Source: Vitreoscilla massiliensis (GTDB lineage: Bacteria; Pseudomonadota; Gammaproteobacteria; Burkholderiales; Neisseriaceae). Taken from it: DNA of 64,000 nucleotides. Below are positions 1-7,971 of this stretch, one piece after another (positions within the stretch are counted from its first letter, which is position 1; each line of letters opens with the position of its first letter). A program made the translations under genes and the position numbers. Under the pieces are notes generated by a model. The model saw nothing but the letters and a program-made list of their open reading frames with translations, did not search any database and was not told the DNA's origin. Location: positions 62,001 through 126,000 of the forward strand of contig NZ_LN898218.1 of assembly GCF_001457815.1 (NCBI RefSeq), given 5' to 3'.

Positions 1-59
1 CTTGTTTTTGCTTAACGCTAGAATGTGGTTTTGTAACTTATCCACATCGCAGGCACCTT

Positions 60-1484
60 ATGAATGCTCAACTTCCGGCGCCCCTGCCCAAGCAACTTCC
101 TCAGAATTTTCGCCGCTATTTGCCGTTTTTATTGGCCATGGCCATCTTCATGCAAATGCTGGACACCACCGTCCTGAATACCGCCTTGCCGGCGATGGCG
201 GCCGACTTAAACGTCTCGCCTTTGAACATGCAATCGGTGATTGTGTCGTACGCGCTGACGCTGGCCTTGCTCATTCCCATCAGCGGCTATTTGAGTGGCC
301 GTTTTGGTACCCAAAAAGTGTTTTTGGCCGCCATCGGTTTGTTCAGCTTTGGTTCCTTATTGTGTGCGGTCTCGCCGACGCTGCCGATGCTGGTGTTTTC
401 GCGCATCGTCCAAGGCATAGGTGGCGCCTTGCTCACGCCAGTGGCGCGCTTGGCCTTAATCAAATCGTATGAAAAGTCGGAATTGCTGCGGGTATTGAAT
501 TTCGCCATCATGCCGGCCTTGATGGCGCCGATTATGGGGCCGTTGGTCGGTGGCTATGTGGTGGAATGGGTGTCGTGGCATTGGATTTTCTTAATCAACT
601 TGCCGGTGGGCTTGCTGTGCTTCTTGGCCGGTTGGCGCTACATGCCCAATTACACCGAGCAAGACACCCACATCGACATGCCTGGCATCTTGTTGTTTGG
701 CGGTGCGGCCTTCTTTCTTACCATAGGCTTGGAATTTTTGGGCAGCAATAACAATGCGCTCGCCTTTGCCTTGTTGACCTTGGCGACTGGCACAGCCTTA
801 TTGTTCGGCTATTACCGCTATGCCAAAACCCACAACAATGCCATTTACCCGTTGAGCCTGTTGTCGGTGCGCACCTTCCGTGTCGGCCTGAACGGCAATT
901 TGCTGTCACGCTTGGGCATCAGCTCCATTCCCTTATTGTTGCCGCTGTTATTGCAAGTGTCGTTTGGTTACTCGCCCAGCGAAGCCGGCTGGATCATCGC
1001 ACCGATGGCTTTGGCAGCGATGTTGACCAAACCGTTGATGCAAAAACTGTTGCAAACCTTTGGCTACCGCAAGATTCTGTTGGCCAATACCGTCTTGGTC
1101 GGCGTATTGATGTTGAGCATTGCCTTGCATGGCCCCGACAGCCCAAAATGGTTGCTGGTATTGCATTTCTTCATCTTGGGCGGCTGTAATTCCATCCAAT
1201 TCACCTCGATGAACACCATCACCCTCGCCGATTTGCGCCCGTACCAAAACACCAGTGGCAACAGCTTGATGGCGGTGAATCAACAATTGGCCATGGGTTT
1301 CGGCATCGCCTTGGGCTCACTGATTTTGCGCTTTTACCAGCAAAACGACGCCATTACCCACCAAAACACCCAATTGGCCTTTCAATACACCTTCATCACC
1401 ATAGGTGTGCTCACCATCTTATCCAGTTTGGTGTTCCGCCAATTGCACCGCCGCGATGGCAATACCTTGGCCCACCGTGATTAA
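60..1484 (+). CDS. mdtD: MFS multidrug exporter, DHA2 family (MdtD-like)
   Basis: A 474-residue inner-membrane protein, hydrophobic throughout, as expected for a 14-helix drug:H+ antiporter. The first helix carries FMQMLDTTVLNTALPAMA, the DHA2 signature, and the loop after helix 2 has the MFS motif A form GYLSGRFGTQKVF. Many blocks (VIVSYALTLA, SWHWIFLINLPVG, SSMNTITLADL-like) match what I know of Escherichia coli MdtD, and the length agrees (471 there). The start is the first ATG; no strong ribosome site is visible. It stands alone, followed by a DUS hairpin. Substrate is unknown. Confidence 0.85.
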   Translation: MNAQLPAPLPKQLPQNFRRYLPFLLAMAIFMQMLDTTVLNTALPAMAADLNVSPLNMQSVIVSYALTLALLIPISGYLSGRFGTQKVFLAAIGLFSFGSLLCAVSPTLPMLVFSRIVQGIGGALLTPVARLALIKSYEKSELLRVLNFAIMPALMAPIMGPLVGGYVVEWVSWHWIFLINLPVGLLCFLAGWRYMPNYTEQDTHIDMPGILLFGGAAFFLTIGLEFLGSNNNALAFALLTLATGTALLFGYYRYAKTHNNAIYPLSLLSVRTFRVGLNGNLLSRLGISSIPLLLPLLLQVSFGYSPSEAGWIIAPMALAAMLTKPLMQKLLQTFGYRKILLANTVLVGVLMLSIALHGPDSPKWLLVLHFFILGGCNSIQFTSMNTITLADLRPYQNTSGNSLMAVNQQLAMGFGIALGSLILRFYQQNDAITHQNTQLAFQYTFITIGVLTILSSLVFRQLHRRDGNTLAHRD

Positions 1485-1524
1485 GATGCCAGTACTTAAA
1501 GCTTAACAACATGACGCAAACCAT

Positions 1525-1558
1525 AAGCGGCCTGTAACTTGTTTACAGGCCGCTTTTT
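1525..1558. terminator. DUS inverted-repeat terminator
   Basis: AAGCGGCCTGTAA and its inverted copy face each other across a short loop and end in a T run. This is the usual double role of a paired uptake sequence: recognition by the transformation machinery and transcription stop, here after the MdtD-like gene. Confidence 0.8.
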
Positions 1559-1604
1559 ACTTATACCGCTTACAACATGACATCAAGCCACACATACCAC
1601 CAAA

Positions 1605-1790
1605 TTAACCATAAAAATCGGTGCGGCGGTATTTGGCCTCATGAATAAAGCGCCGCTCATACTCTTGTTGTATCATTTCCGCGGTATCGAACAAGGATTT
1701 GATTTTGTTCGGTGTGGTTTCACCCACATTGCTGCTGCCTAAAAAAGTGGCTGCCAAATACAAGGCTTCTGCACTGTCCATTAAAGCCAT
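1605..1790 (-). CDS. small hypothetical protein
   Basis: A 61-residue soluble protein I do not recognise. It has no signal peptide or membrane segment; the middle is charged (a stretch like IQQEYERRF suggests helix). GGGAG lies about 11 bases before the ATG, which favours a real gene. It is the last frame on the minus strand after the class II aldolase, about 120 bases downstream of it, so it may be co-transcribed. Confidence 0.45.
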   Translation of the reverse strand: MALMDSAEALYLAATFLGSSNVGETTPNKIKSLFDTAEMIQQEYERRFIHEAKYRRTDFYG

Positions 1791-1911
1791 GCCATCGCTC
1801 CCGTTTGTATTTAGTAATGTATTCTAAATCTAACGGTTCTCTGCCCTCTAATGCAATCTAAAACGCCATGAAATCAACCGTGTTTGATGTGCATCAACTT
1901 CCGCGCCCAAC

Positions 1912-2679
1912 TCAAGAACAATAGTCTTCGGCTTGGCTGGCAATCAAAGTCAACGCCGCCTCCCACACCATTTGCACATATTCAGGCGTGTCTTCATCGG
2001 CAAATTGCTGCGCCGTGTGGGCACACACGGCCTCGCTTGGGTAAATCAATTCTGCCCCAGCCGATTGCGCTTTGATTTGCGCTTGGCACGCGCGTTCTAA
2101 GAAATACAAGGTGTGGAAGGCCGCACCCACGCTTTCGCCGGCCGACAACAAGCCGTGGTTGTACAAGACCATGGCATGGTTTTGACCCAAATCGGCGACC
2201 AAGCGCTCGCGCTCTTCCAACGACAAGGCCACGCCTTCATAGGCATGGTAAGACAGACAGCCATAGAATTTGAGCGCGTGTTGCGTCAGTGGCAATAAGC
2301 CGTTTTTCTGCGTCGACACCGCCATGCCATCGGCAGTGTGGGTGTGGATGACGCAATTGATTTCAGGACGGGCGTGGTGTATGGCCGAATGGATGACAAA
2401 GCCTGCGCGGTTGACGTTTTTGCCTTGGTCGTATTCGCCAACGATGTTGCCATCGTGGTCGATTTTGACCAAGTCCGATGCCTTCATGTGGTCGAACAAC
2501 ACGCCGTAGCGGTTAATCAAAAAATGATTCGGCTCATTCGGCACGCGCACACTGATGTGGGTATCAATCAAATCAGTCATGCGAAAGTGTGCAATCAAGC
2601 GGTACAAAGCCGCCAGTTCGCAACGGGCTTGCCATTCGCTGTGGCTTACCAAATCTTTTAACACCACTTCTTCTAACAT
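1912..2679 (-). CDS. class II aldolase/adducin family protein
   Basis: A 255-residue cytoplasmic enzyme of the zinc-dependent class II aldolase fold (L-fuculose-phosphate aldolase, RhaD, adducin head). Visible are the ASDLVKID substrate-site block (about 67-74), the zinc ligands in HTHTADG (112-118) and the third histidine in YNHGLL (about 165). The family cleaves or epimerises phosphorylated hydroxy-aldehydes or ketones; the substrate cannot be read from sequence. AAGGGA precedes the ATG. It lies 30 bases after the short-chain dehydrogenase and closes the ABC importer operon, so it probably acts on a product of that pathway. Confidence 0.8.
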   Translation of the reverse strand: MLEEVVLKDLVSHSEWQARCELAALYRLIAHFRMTDLIDTHISVRVPNEPNHFLINRYGVLFDHMKASDLVKIDHDGNIVGEYDQGKNVNRAGFVIHSAIHHARPEINCVIHTHTADGMAVSTQKNGLLPLTQHALKFYGCLSYHAYEGVALSLEERERLVADLGQNHAMVLYNHGLLSAGESVGAAFHTLYFLERACQAQIKAQSAGAELIYPSEAVCAHTAQQFADEDTPEYVQMVWEAALTLIASQAEDYCS

Positions 2680-2709
2680 GGTTTTTCCCTTAATGTGTGT
2701 TGTGGGTGG

Positions 2710-3444
2710 CTAAACGTGTTGGCCGCCATTGATGTGGATTTCGGCACCATTGATGTAAGACGATTCGTCTGAGCACAAAAAGCGGATGGTACGTGCCACT
2801 TCCAAAGTGGTGCCCAAGCGTTTCATCGGCACCAAATCGTTGACGATTTTCTCGGTGCCCGGTGACAAAATATCGGTGCTGATTTCCCCTGGTGCAATCG
2901 CGTTCACGCGCACGCCAAGCGAGCCATATTCGTGCGCCAATTCGCGCGTTAAGGCCGCCAGTCCTGCTTTTGAAGCCGCATAGGCCACGCCGGCAAACGG
3001 GTGTACGCGCGAGCCAACGATGGAAGTCACATTCACAATCGACGCTTGGGCTGCGATTAATTCCGGCGTCAGTGCGCGTACCAACAAAGCGGTCGAAATC
3101 AGATTCACATTCATCACGTGCATCCATGTCGCCGCATCGGTGTCGCGCACGCCCAAACGCTCGCCATTCGGGCCTTTGGGAGAAATGCCGGCATTGTTGA
3201 CCATCGCCGCCAATTTGCCGCCTTTGAGTTTGCTGCGCACAATGTCGGCGAGCGCATCAATGTTGCTTGTGTCGGCCAAATCGGCCTGTATGTGGTTTTC
3301 CCGACCCGATGGCCACATGCAGCGCTCAGAAAACGGCTGCCGCGACACGGTGAGAATTTCCCAGCCTTGCTCTTGAAACACCTTGACCGTGGCATGTCCT
3401 ATGCCACGGCTGGCGCCGGTTAACAACATGTATTTCGTTTCCAT
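2710..3444 (-). CDS. short-chain dehydrogenase/reductase (SDR)
   Basis: A 244-residue classical SDR. The NAD(P)-binding motif TGASRGIG sits at 9-16, NNAG at 83-86, the catalytic Ser near 141, and YAASK gives Tyr155 and Lys159. The ATG chosen begins METKYMLL and has GGGAG upstream; a longer frame starts 17 codons earlier but would run through a DUS hairpin. The gene follows the permease genes with a 53-base gap filled by that hairpin and precedes the aldolase by 30 bases. It likely oxidises or reduces an alcohol/carbonyl intermediate of the same route. Substrate unknown. Confidence 0.85.
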   Translation of the reverse strand: METKYMLLTGASRGIGHATVKVFQEQGWEILTVSRQPFSERCMWPSGRENHIQADLADTSNIDALADIVRSKLKGGKLAAMVNNAGISPKGPNGERLGVRDTDAATWMHVMNVNLISTALLVRALTPELIAAQASIVNVTSIVGSRVHPFAGVAYAASKAGLAALTRELAHEYGSLGVRVNAIAPGEISTDILSPGTEKIVNDLVPMKRLGTTLEVARTIRFLCSDESSYINGAEIHINGGQHV

Positions 3445-3455
3445 ACTCACACTCC

Positions 3456-3492
3456 CGGCCTGTAAAGCAGCATCACACCACTTTACAGGCCG
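3456..3492. repeat. paired DUS hairpin inside the operon
   Basis: CGGCCTGTAAAG and its reverse complement form a 12-base inverted repeat between the permease stop and the SDR start. There is no T run on the minus strand, so it may attenuate rather than end transcription, or stabilise the upstream part of the message. Confidence 0.65.
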
Positions 3493-3497
3493 CATGT

Positions 3498-4286
3498 TTA
3501 AGGTTTCAGTGCGTTGACTTTCTTTTTCACCAACACCGTTGCCAAGCCAAACAAGATGGTGGCGATGATGAAGATGAACGCGGCTGAGGCGATGGTGGGA
3601 CTGATGTTTTCACGGATGGTCGAGAACATTTGTCGCGCCAAAGTGCGTTGGTTGGGACCGGCCACAAACATGGTCAACACCACTTCATCGAGCGAAGTGG
3701 CAAACGCCAACACCGCACCTGAAATGATACCGGGGCCTGCCAAAGGCAAAGTGACTTTGCGCAATACCGTCGCCGGACCCGCGCCCAAGCTTTCTGCCGC
3801 CAGCTCTACCCGTCTGTCTATGCCGGCCAAAGCGCCGCTGACACTGATGAGTACCAACGGAATGGCAATCACCGTGTGCGCCACCACCACACCGAAATAG
3901 GTATTGGCGATGCCCAAACGCGTGAACAACAATTGCATGCCCACACCTAATACCACCGCAGGCACCACCATAGGCAGCACAAACAAGATGCGGATGGGGC
4001 CAGCCAAGAAGATGCCTTTATTGCGCAAGCCCAAAGCCGCCATCGTACCCAATACCGTCGCCAAGGCCGTGGTCGCACCGCCGATAATCAAGCTGTTGAC
4101 GATGGAACGGCGCCACGAATCAGCGGCGAACAATTCATGAAACCAGCGCATAGACCAACCCGGCGTCGGGTAAGTCAAGAAGCCGCCCGAAGTAAAGCCC
4201 AGTGGCAAGATGGCGAACAATGGTGCCAACAAAAATGCCACGGCCGCACAGCCAAACAGGATTTTGGAAAATTTACCCAACATCAT
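3498..4286 (-). CDS. ABC importer permease, PotC-like
   Basis: A 262-residue inner-membrane permease with about six helices, the size of PotC in spermidine/putrescine importers. The cytoplasmic EAA loop reads AAESLGAGPATVLRKVTLPL and ends in FATSLDEVVLTMF, typical of this family. Its ATG overlaps the stop of the upstream permease by four bases (ATGA), so the two are translationally coupled. It pairs with that permease to form the channel driven by the ATPase encoded just upstream. The ligand is probably a polyamine or another cationic amine, inferred from family only. Confidence 0.85.
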   Translation of the reverse strand: MMLGKFSKILFGCAAVAFLLAPLFAILPLGFTSGGFLTYPTPGWSMRWFHELFAADSWRRSIVNSLIIGGATTALATVLGTMAALGLRNKGIFLAGPIRILFVLPMVVPAVVLGVGMQLLFTRLGIANTYFGVVVAHTVIAIPLVLISVSGALAGIDRRVELAAESLGAGPATVLRKVTLPLAGPGIISGAVLAFATSLDEVVLTMFVAGPNQRTLARQMFSTIRENISPTIASAAFIFIIATILFGLATVLVKKKVNALKP

Positions 4287-5458
4287 GCGCTCCTTGTGTT
4301 ATCGGTGGTGATGCGTTCGTAAACCGTGAACAACACCAAGCACACCACCAGCAAAATCACACCCAATGCACCGGCCATGCCCCAGTTTGCTGCACCTGTC
4401 GCATAGTAAGCGATGATGGAACTGATCATTTGGTCGCCCGCGCCGCCAATCAAAGCCGGCGTGATGTAGTAACCAATTGACGTCATGAACACCAACAACA
4501 TGCCCGACAAGATGCCGCGGAAGCTCAAAGGCAATAACACGCGCAAGAAGGCTTTCCATGGCGCTGCGCCCAGCGATGAAGCCGCCGGCATCAAATTGCC
4601 CGGAATGGTTTTCAACACGCTGTAGATAGGCAATACCATAAACGGCAACAACACATGCGTCATCGAAATCACCACGCCGACGCGGTTGAAAATCAAATGT
4701 AGCGGCTGGTCAATCAAACCTATCGCTTTCAAGGCATCGTTAATCAAGCCTTGGTCTTGCAGCAAAATAAACCAAGCGGCGGTACGCACCAACAGCGACG
4801 TCCACAACGGCAATAACACCGCCATGAACAACACGTTTTTCACCCAACCTTCGCTCGAAGCCAGCAAAATCGCGTATGGATAGCCGATAAGCACACAGAT
4901 GAGCGTCACCAAAGCCGCAATCCAAAACGTGCGCAGCATGATGTCCAAATTCGCCGATTGCGAAGCTGGCATTTTTTGAATGTCACCTTTCAAATCACGG
5001 TTCATGTCCACGGCGGCGAGCAAATAACGGTCGGTCACTGGCGACAGCAATTTGTTAATCGCTTGCCAATACTTGGGGTCTGACCAACGTGAGTCTATGC
5101 TGACCAAATCGGTCACCGTAGGAGTGCCGTTGATTTTGCTTGAGGTTTTGGTCAACAAGGTACGAAAACCCGCTTGCTCACTGTTGAGTTTGCGGATCAT
5201 ATTGCCGATGGCTTGCGGATCTTGTTCGGTTTGAATGTCTTTGATAAACGCCTGTTGCATCGCTGCGGTTGGCGGTGATTTTTCGTCCCACTCATGAATG
5301 ACGCTGGCGGTTTCTTTTAACACGCTGGAGACGGCATCATCTGAAATAGATTGCTTCATCATCACCAACAAGGGCCATAAGAAGAACACCACCACAAACA
5401 ACACCAGCGGCGTCAGCAACATATAAGCACGGGTCTTTTTGCTATTGAGTAGTTTCAT
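4283..5458 (-). CDS. ABC importer permease, PotB-like, with long periplasmic insert
   Basis: A 391-residue permease, over 100 residues longer than a standard PotB. After the first helix (about 12-30) comes a hydrophilic stretch to about residue 165 containing conserved-looking TASVIHEWDEK and FRTLLTK segments, predicted to lie in the periplasm; then the usual five helices. The EAA loop is SSLGAAPWKAFLRVLLPLSF. Similar long PotB-type permeases occur in other proteobacterial importers of this class. Start and stop overlap both neighbours by four bases. Confidence 0.85.
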   Translation of the reverse strand: MKLLNSKKTRAYMLLTPLVLFVVVFFLWPLLVMMKQSISDDAVSSVLKETASVIHEWDEKSPPTAAMQQAFIKDIQTEQDPQAIGNMIRKLNSEQAGFRTLLTKTSSKINGTPTVTDLVSIDSRWSDPKYWQAINKLLSPVTDRYLLAAVDMNRDLKGDIQKMPASQSANLDIMLRTFWIAALVTLICVLIGYPYAILLASSEGWVKNVLFMAVLLPLWTSLLVRTAAWFILLQDQGLINDALKAIGLIDQPLHLIFNRVGVVISMTHVLLPFMVLPIYSVLKTIPGNLMPAASSLGAAPWKAFLRVLLPLSFRGILSGMLLVFMTSIGYYITPALIGGAGDQMISSIIAYYATGAANWGMAGALGVILLVVCLVLFTVYERITTDNTRSA

Positions 5459-6528
5459 CGCTTAATCATCCAACAGTCTGCAGCATTGAACCCAGCCACC
5501 ACAGCGGCCCCCTTAGTCCATTCCACCGCTTTGCGGTCTTGGTTGACGATGAAATGGTGGGCGTTTTCGTCCAATTGCACGCGCAAGTGGTTGCCCAAAT
5601 ACACAATGTCTTTAATCGTGGTTGGAAAGTGGTTGTCGTAAGCGCCGCTTTGTTGAGTTAGGTGCAATTTTTCAGGCCGTACCGACACATACACGTCTTC
5701 GTTTACCGACACGTCTTTGGCGGCCTGTACCCAAATGCTTTGTTTGTTGGCCAGCAATACTTGGGCTTTATCGGCCTGTAAAGCGGTAATTTTGCCTTCA
5801 ATTAAATTGGTCGCGCCAATAAACTCGGCCACGAACTTGGTTTGTGGGCGGTCGTAAATTTCGCGCGGACTGGCGATTTGTTCGATATTGCCTTTGTTAA
5901 ACACGGCAATGCGGTCGGACATGGTCAAGGCTTCTTCTTGGTCGTGGGTCACGAACACGATGGTCACACCCAAGCGTTGGTGCAAGGCACGGATGTCCAA
6001 TTGCATTTGTTCGCGCAATTGCTTGTCCAAAGCGCCCAAAGGTTCGTCCATCAAGATGACTTCCGGTTCAAACACCAAGGCGCGCGCCAAAGCCACACGC
6101 TGTTGTTGACCACCGGACAATTGCGCTGGCTTGCGCTCTTTCATCGCCGCCAATTGCACCATGCCCAAGACTTTTTCGACTTTTTCATTGATTTCGGCCT
6201 TACTGACACCGCGCATTTGCAGTGGGAAAGCGATGTTTTGTGCGACCGTCATGTGTGGGAACAATGCATAGTTTTGAAACACCACACCGATATTGCGTTT
6301 GTAGGAAGGAATGTCGTTCAAGGCTTTATCGTTAAGCCATACCGTGCCCTTGGTCGCCGATTCAAAACCTGCCAACATCATCAATAATGTGGTCTTGCCT
6401 GAGCCAGATGGGCCCAATAAGCTGATGAATTCGCCTTTTTTGATGTTGAGATCCAAGTCTTCGATGATTTTGACGTCACCGTAAAACTTGCTGATGTTAT
6501 CGAAACGAATGTGAGCGTTATTTTCCAA
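5455..6528 (-). CDS. ABC importer ATPase, PotA-like
   Basis: A 357-residue ATPase of the spermidine/putrescine class. Walker A is GPSGSGKTT, the signature LSGGQQQRVALARAL, Walker B VILMDEP, followed by the switch histidine in VFVTHDQEEA and a C-terminal TOBE-type regulatory domain (about 270-357). I chose a TTG start: AGGGGA lies six bases before it and the protein then begins LENNAHIRFDNISKFYG, the expected N-terminus; the longer frame adds 22 unlikely residues. It ends four bases into the PotB-like gene. Confidence 0.85.
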   Translation of the reverse strand: MENNAHIRFDNISKFYGDVKIIEDLDLNIKKGEFISLLGPSGSGKTTLLMMLAGFESATKGTVWLNDKALNDIPSYKRNIGVVFQNYALFPHMTVAQNIAFPLQMRGVSKAEINEKVEKVLGMVQLAAMKERKPAQLSGGQQQRVALARALVFEPEVILMDEPLGALDKQLREQMQLDIRALHQRLGVTIVFVTHDQEEALTMSDRIAVFNKGNIEQIASPREIYDRPQTKFVAEFIGATNLIEGKITALQADKAQVLLANKQSIWVQAAKDVSVNEDVYVSVRPEKLHLTQQSGAYDNHFPTTIKDIVYLGNHLRVQLDENAHHFIVNQDRKAVEWTKGAAVVAGFNAADCWMIKR

Positions 6529-6601
6529 TGTGATTCCCCTTCTTCTTATGGCATTGCTGCAAAAATGTTCCACCCACTGGCGCAGGTGGAACACTTCTTA
6601 C

Positions 6602-7723
6602 TTACTTGGCCAACCAAGCGTTAAAGCGTTCGGTCAACTCTTCTGAGTGGTCTATCCAGAAATCCACATCCAAAGGAATGGCATCGGTCATGTTGGCAGC
6701 AGTGGTAGGCAATTCTGCGGCAAATTTCTCTGGTACTTTGGTCGCCGCTTCTTTGTTAGGCAAACCATAGGCCACGAACTCAGGCAATTTGGCTTGGTTT
6801 TCAGGCAAGCTGGCAAAAGCGATGAAGTCCATGCCAGAATCTTTGTTGGCCGCGCCTTTTAAGATGGCCCAGCTGTCGATGGCGTAAATGCTTTGTGGCC
6901 ATACCACTTTGAAGTTTTTGCCTTCAGTGCGGTTCAAGCCTGCGATGCGGCCATTGTAAGCAGAGGCCATCACCACTTCACCAGACGCCAAGAATTGCAA
7001 TGGTTGCGCGCCGGCTTCCCACCACACGATGTTCGGTTTCAACTCATCCAATTTCTTGAAGGCGCGGTCCACACCTTCAGGCGTGCCCAAGACTTTGTAC
7101 AATTCTTCTTTCTTCACGCCATCAGCGAGCAAGGCGAATTCCAATGAGTATTTGGCTGATTTGCGCAATGAGCGTTTGCCAGGGAATTTTTTGGTGTCCC
7201 AGAAATCTGCCCAAGATTTAGGCGCTTCTTTGAGTTTGTCGCCGTCGTAAGCGATGGCAGTAGACCACACAATCGCGCCCACACCACAATCGGTAGCAGC
7301 GCCATCAATGAATTTGTCTTTGCCACCCAATTTGTTCCAATCGAGTTTTTCCAACAAGCCGTCGGTACAAGCACGCGCCAAATCTTCTGATTCAATTTGC
7401 ACCACGTCCCAGTTTGGACTGCCGCCTTGGACTTTGGCTTGAATCACGCCATAGCCGCCATCGTAGTTTTCATCCAATACCGGTTTACCCAATTTTTCTG
7501 AGAACGGTTTGAAATAGATTTTGCGTTGTGCATCTTGGTAGTTACCGCCCCAAGAAGCAATGGTCAAATCACGTGAACCAGATGAGCTGGTGGTGGGTGC
7601 GGCTGAAGCCGGCGCATTGGAAGCTGCTGGCGTACCGTTGGTTGGAGCAGTATTGGAACCGCCACCGCCGCACGCAGCAATTGCCAAGGTTCCCATTAAC
7701 AGAGCAAGACGAGTTATGTTCAT
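6602..7723 (-). CDS. lipoprotein solute-binding protein, PotD/family 1
   Basis: A 373-residue periplasmic binding protein anchored as a lipoprotein: signal MNITRLALLMGTLAIAAC with Cys18, then a Gly/Ser/Ala/Thr-rich linker to about 50, then LTIASWGGNYQDAQ, the usual opening of PotD-like folds. It captures the ligand for the ABC importer encoded 70 bases downstream. GGAAGG precedes the ATG. The binding site residues cannot be assigned by eye, so putrescine, spermidine or another amine all remain possible. Confidence 0.85.
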   Translation of the reverse strand: MNITRLALLMGTLAIAACGGGGSNTAPTNGTPAASNAPASAAPTTSSSGSRDLTIASWGGNYQDAQRKIYFKPFSEKLGKPVLDENYDGGYGVIQAKVQGGSPNWDVVQIESEDLARACTDGLLEKLDWNKLGGKDKFIDGAATDCGVGAIVWSTAIAYDGDKLKEAPKSWADFWDTKKFPGKRSLRKSAKYSLEFALLADGVKKEELYKVLGTPEGVDRAFKKLDELKPNIVWWEAGAQPLQFLASGEVVMASAYNGRIAGLNRTEGKNFKVVWPQSIYAIDSWAILKGAANKDSGMDFIAFASLPENQAKLPEFVAYGLPNKEAATKVPEKFAAELPTTAANMTDAIPLDVDFWIDHSEELTERFNAWLAK

Positions 7724-7971
7724 TTTGATTACCTTCCATAAGTTGAGTATATGCTTAATGCATTCTTATTTGAGAACCATGGCCCAGCAGAATGTGTGGA
7801 CTCTACCCGCCAAGGCTTCTCGGTACATCATTACCGCAAGCTGTGTGCAACACGGTCAGCCCAACACTCCCTTGTGTTGTTTGGGTGCCAACCCGTGGCC
7901 ACAGCCACAAACATGAAACAGACGTAACTACTCAAAACTCGATGTGATTGTGTGTGCGCGTGTTCCCCTTT

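Noticed and set aside
7724..7971. Riboswitch upstream of the PotD-like gene
   Set aside because: Only a weak CAACAC/GTGTTG hairpin (7862-7879) is seen; no conserved riboswitch motif.
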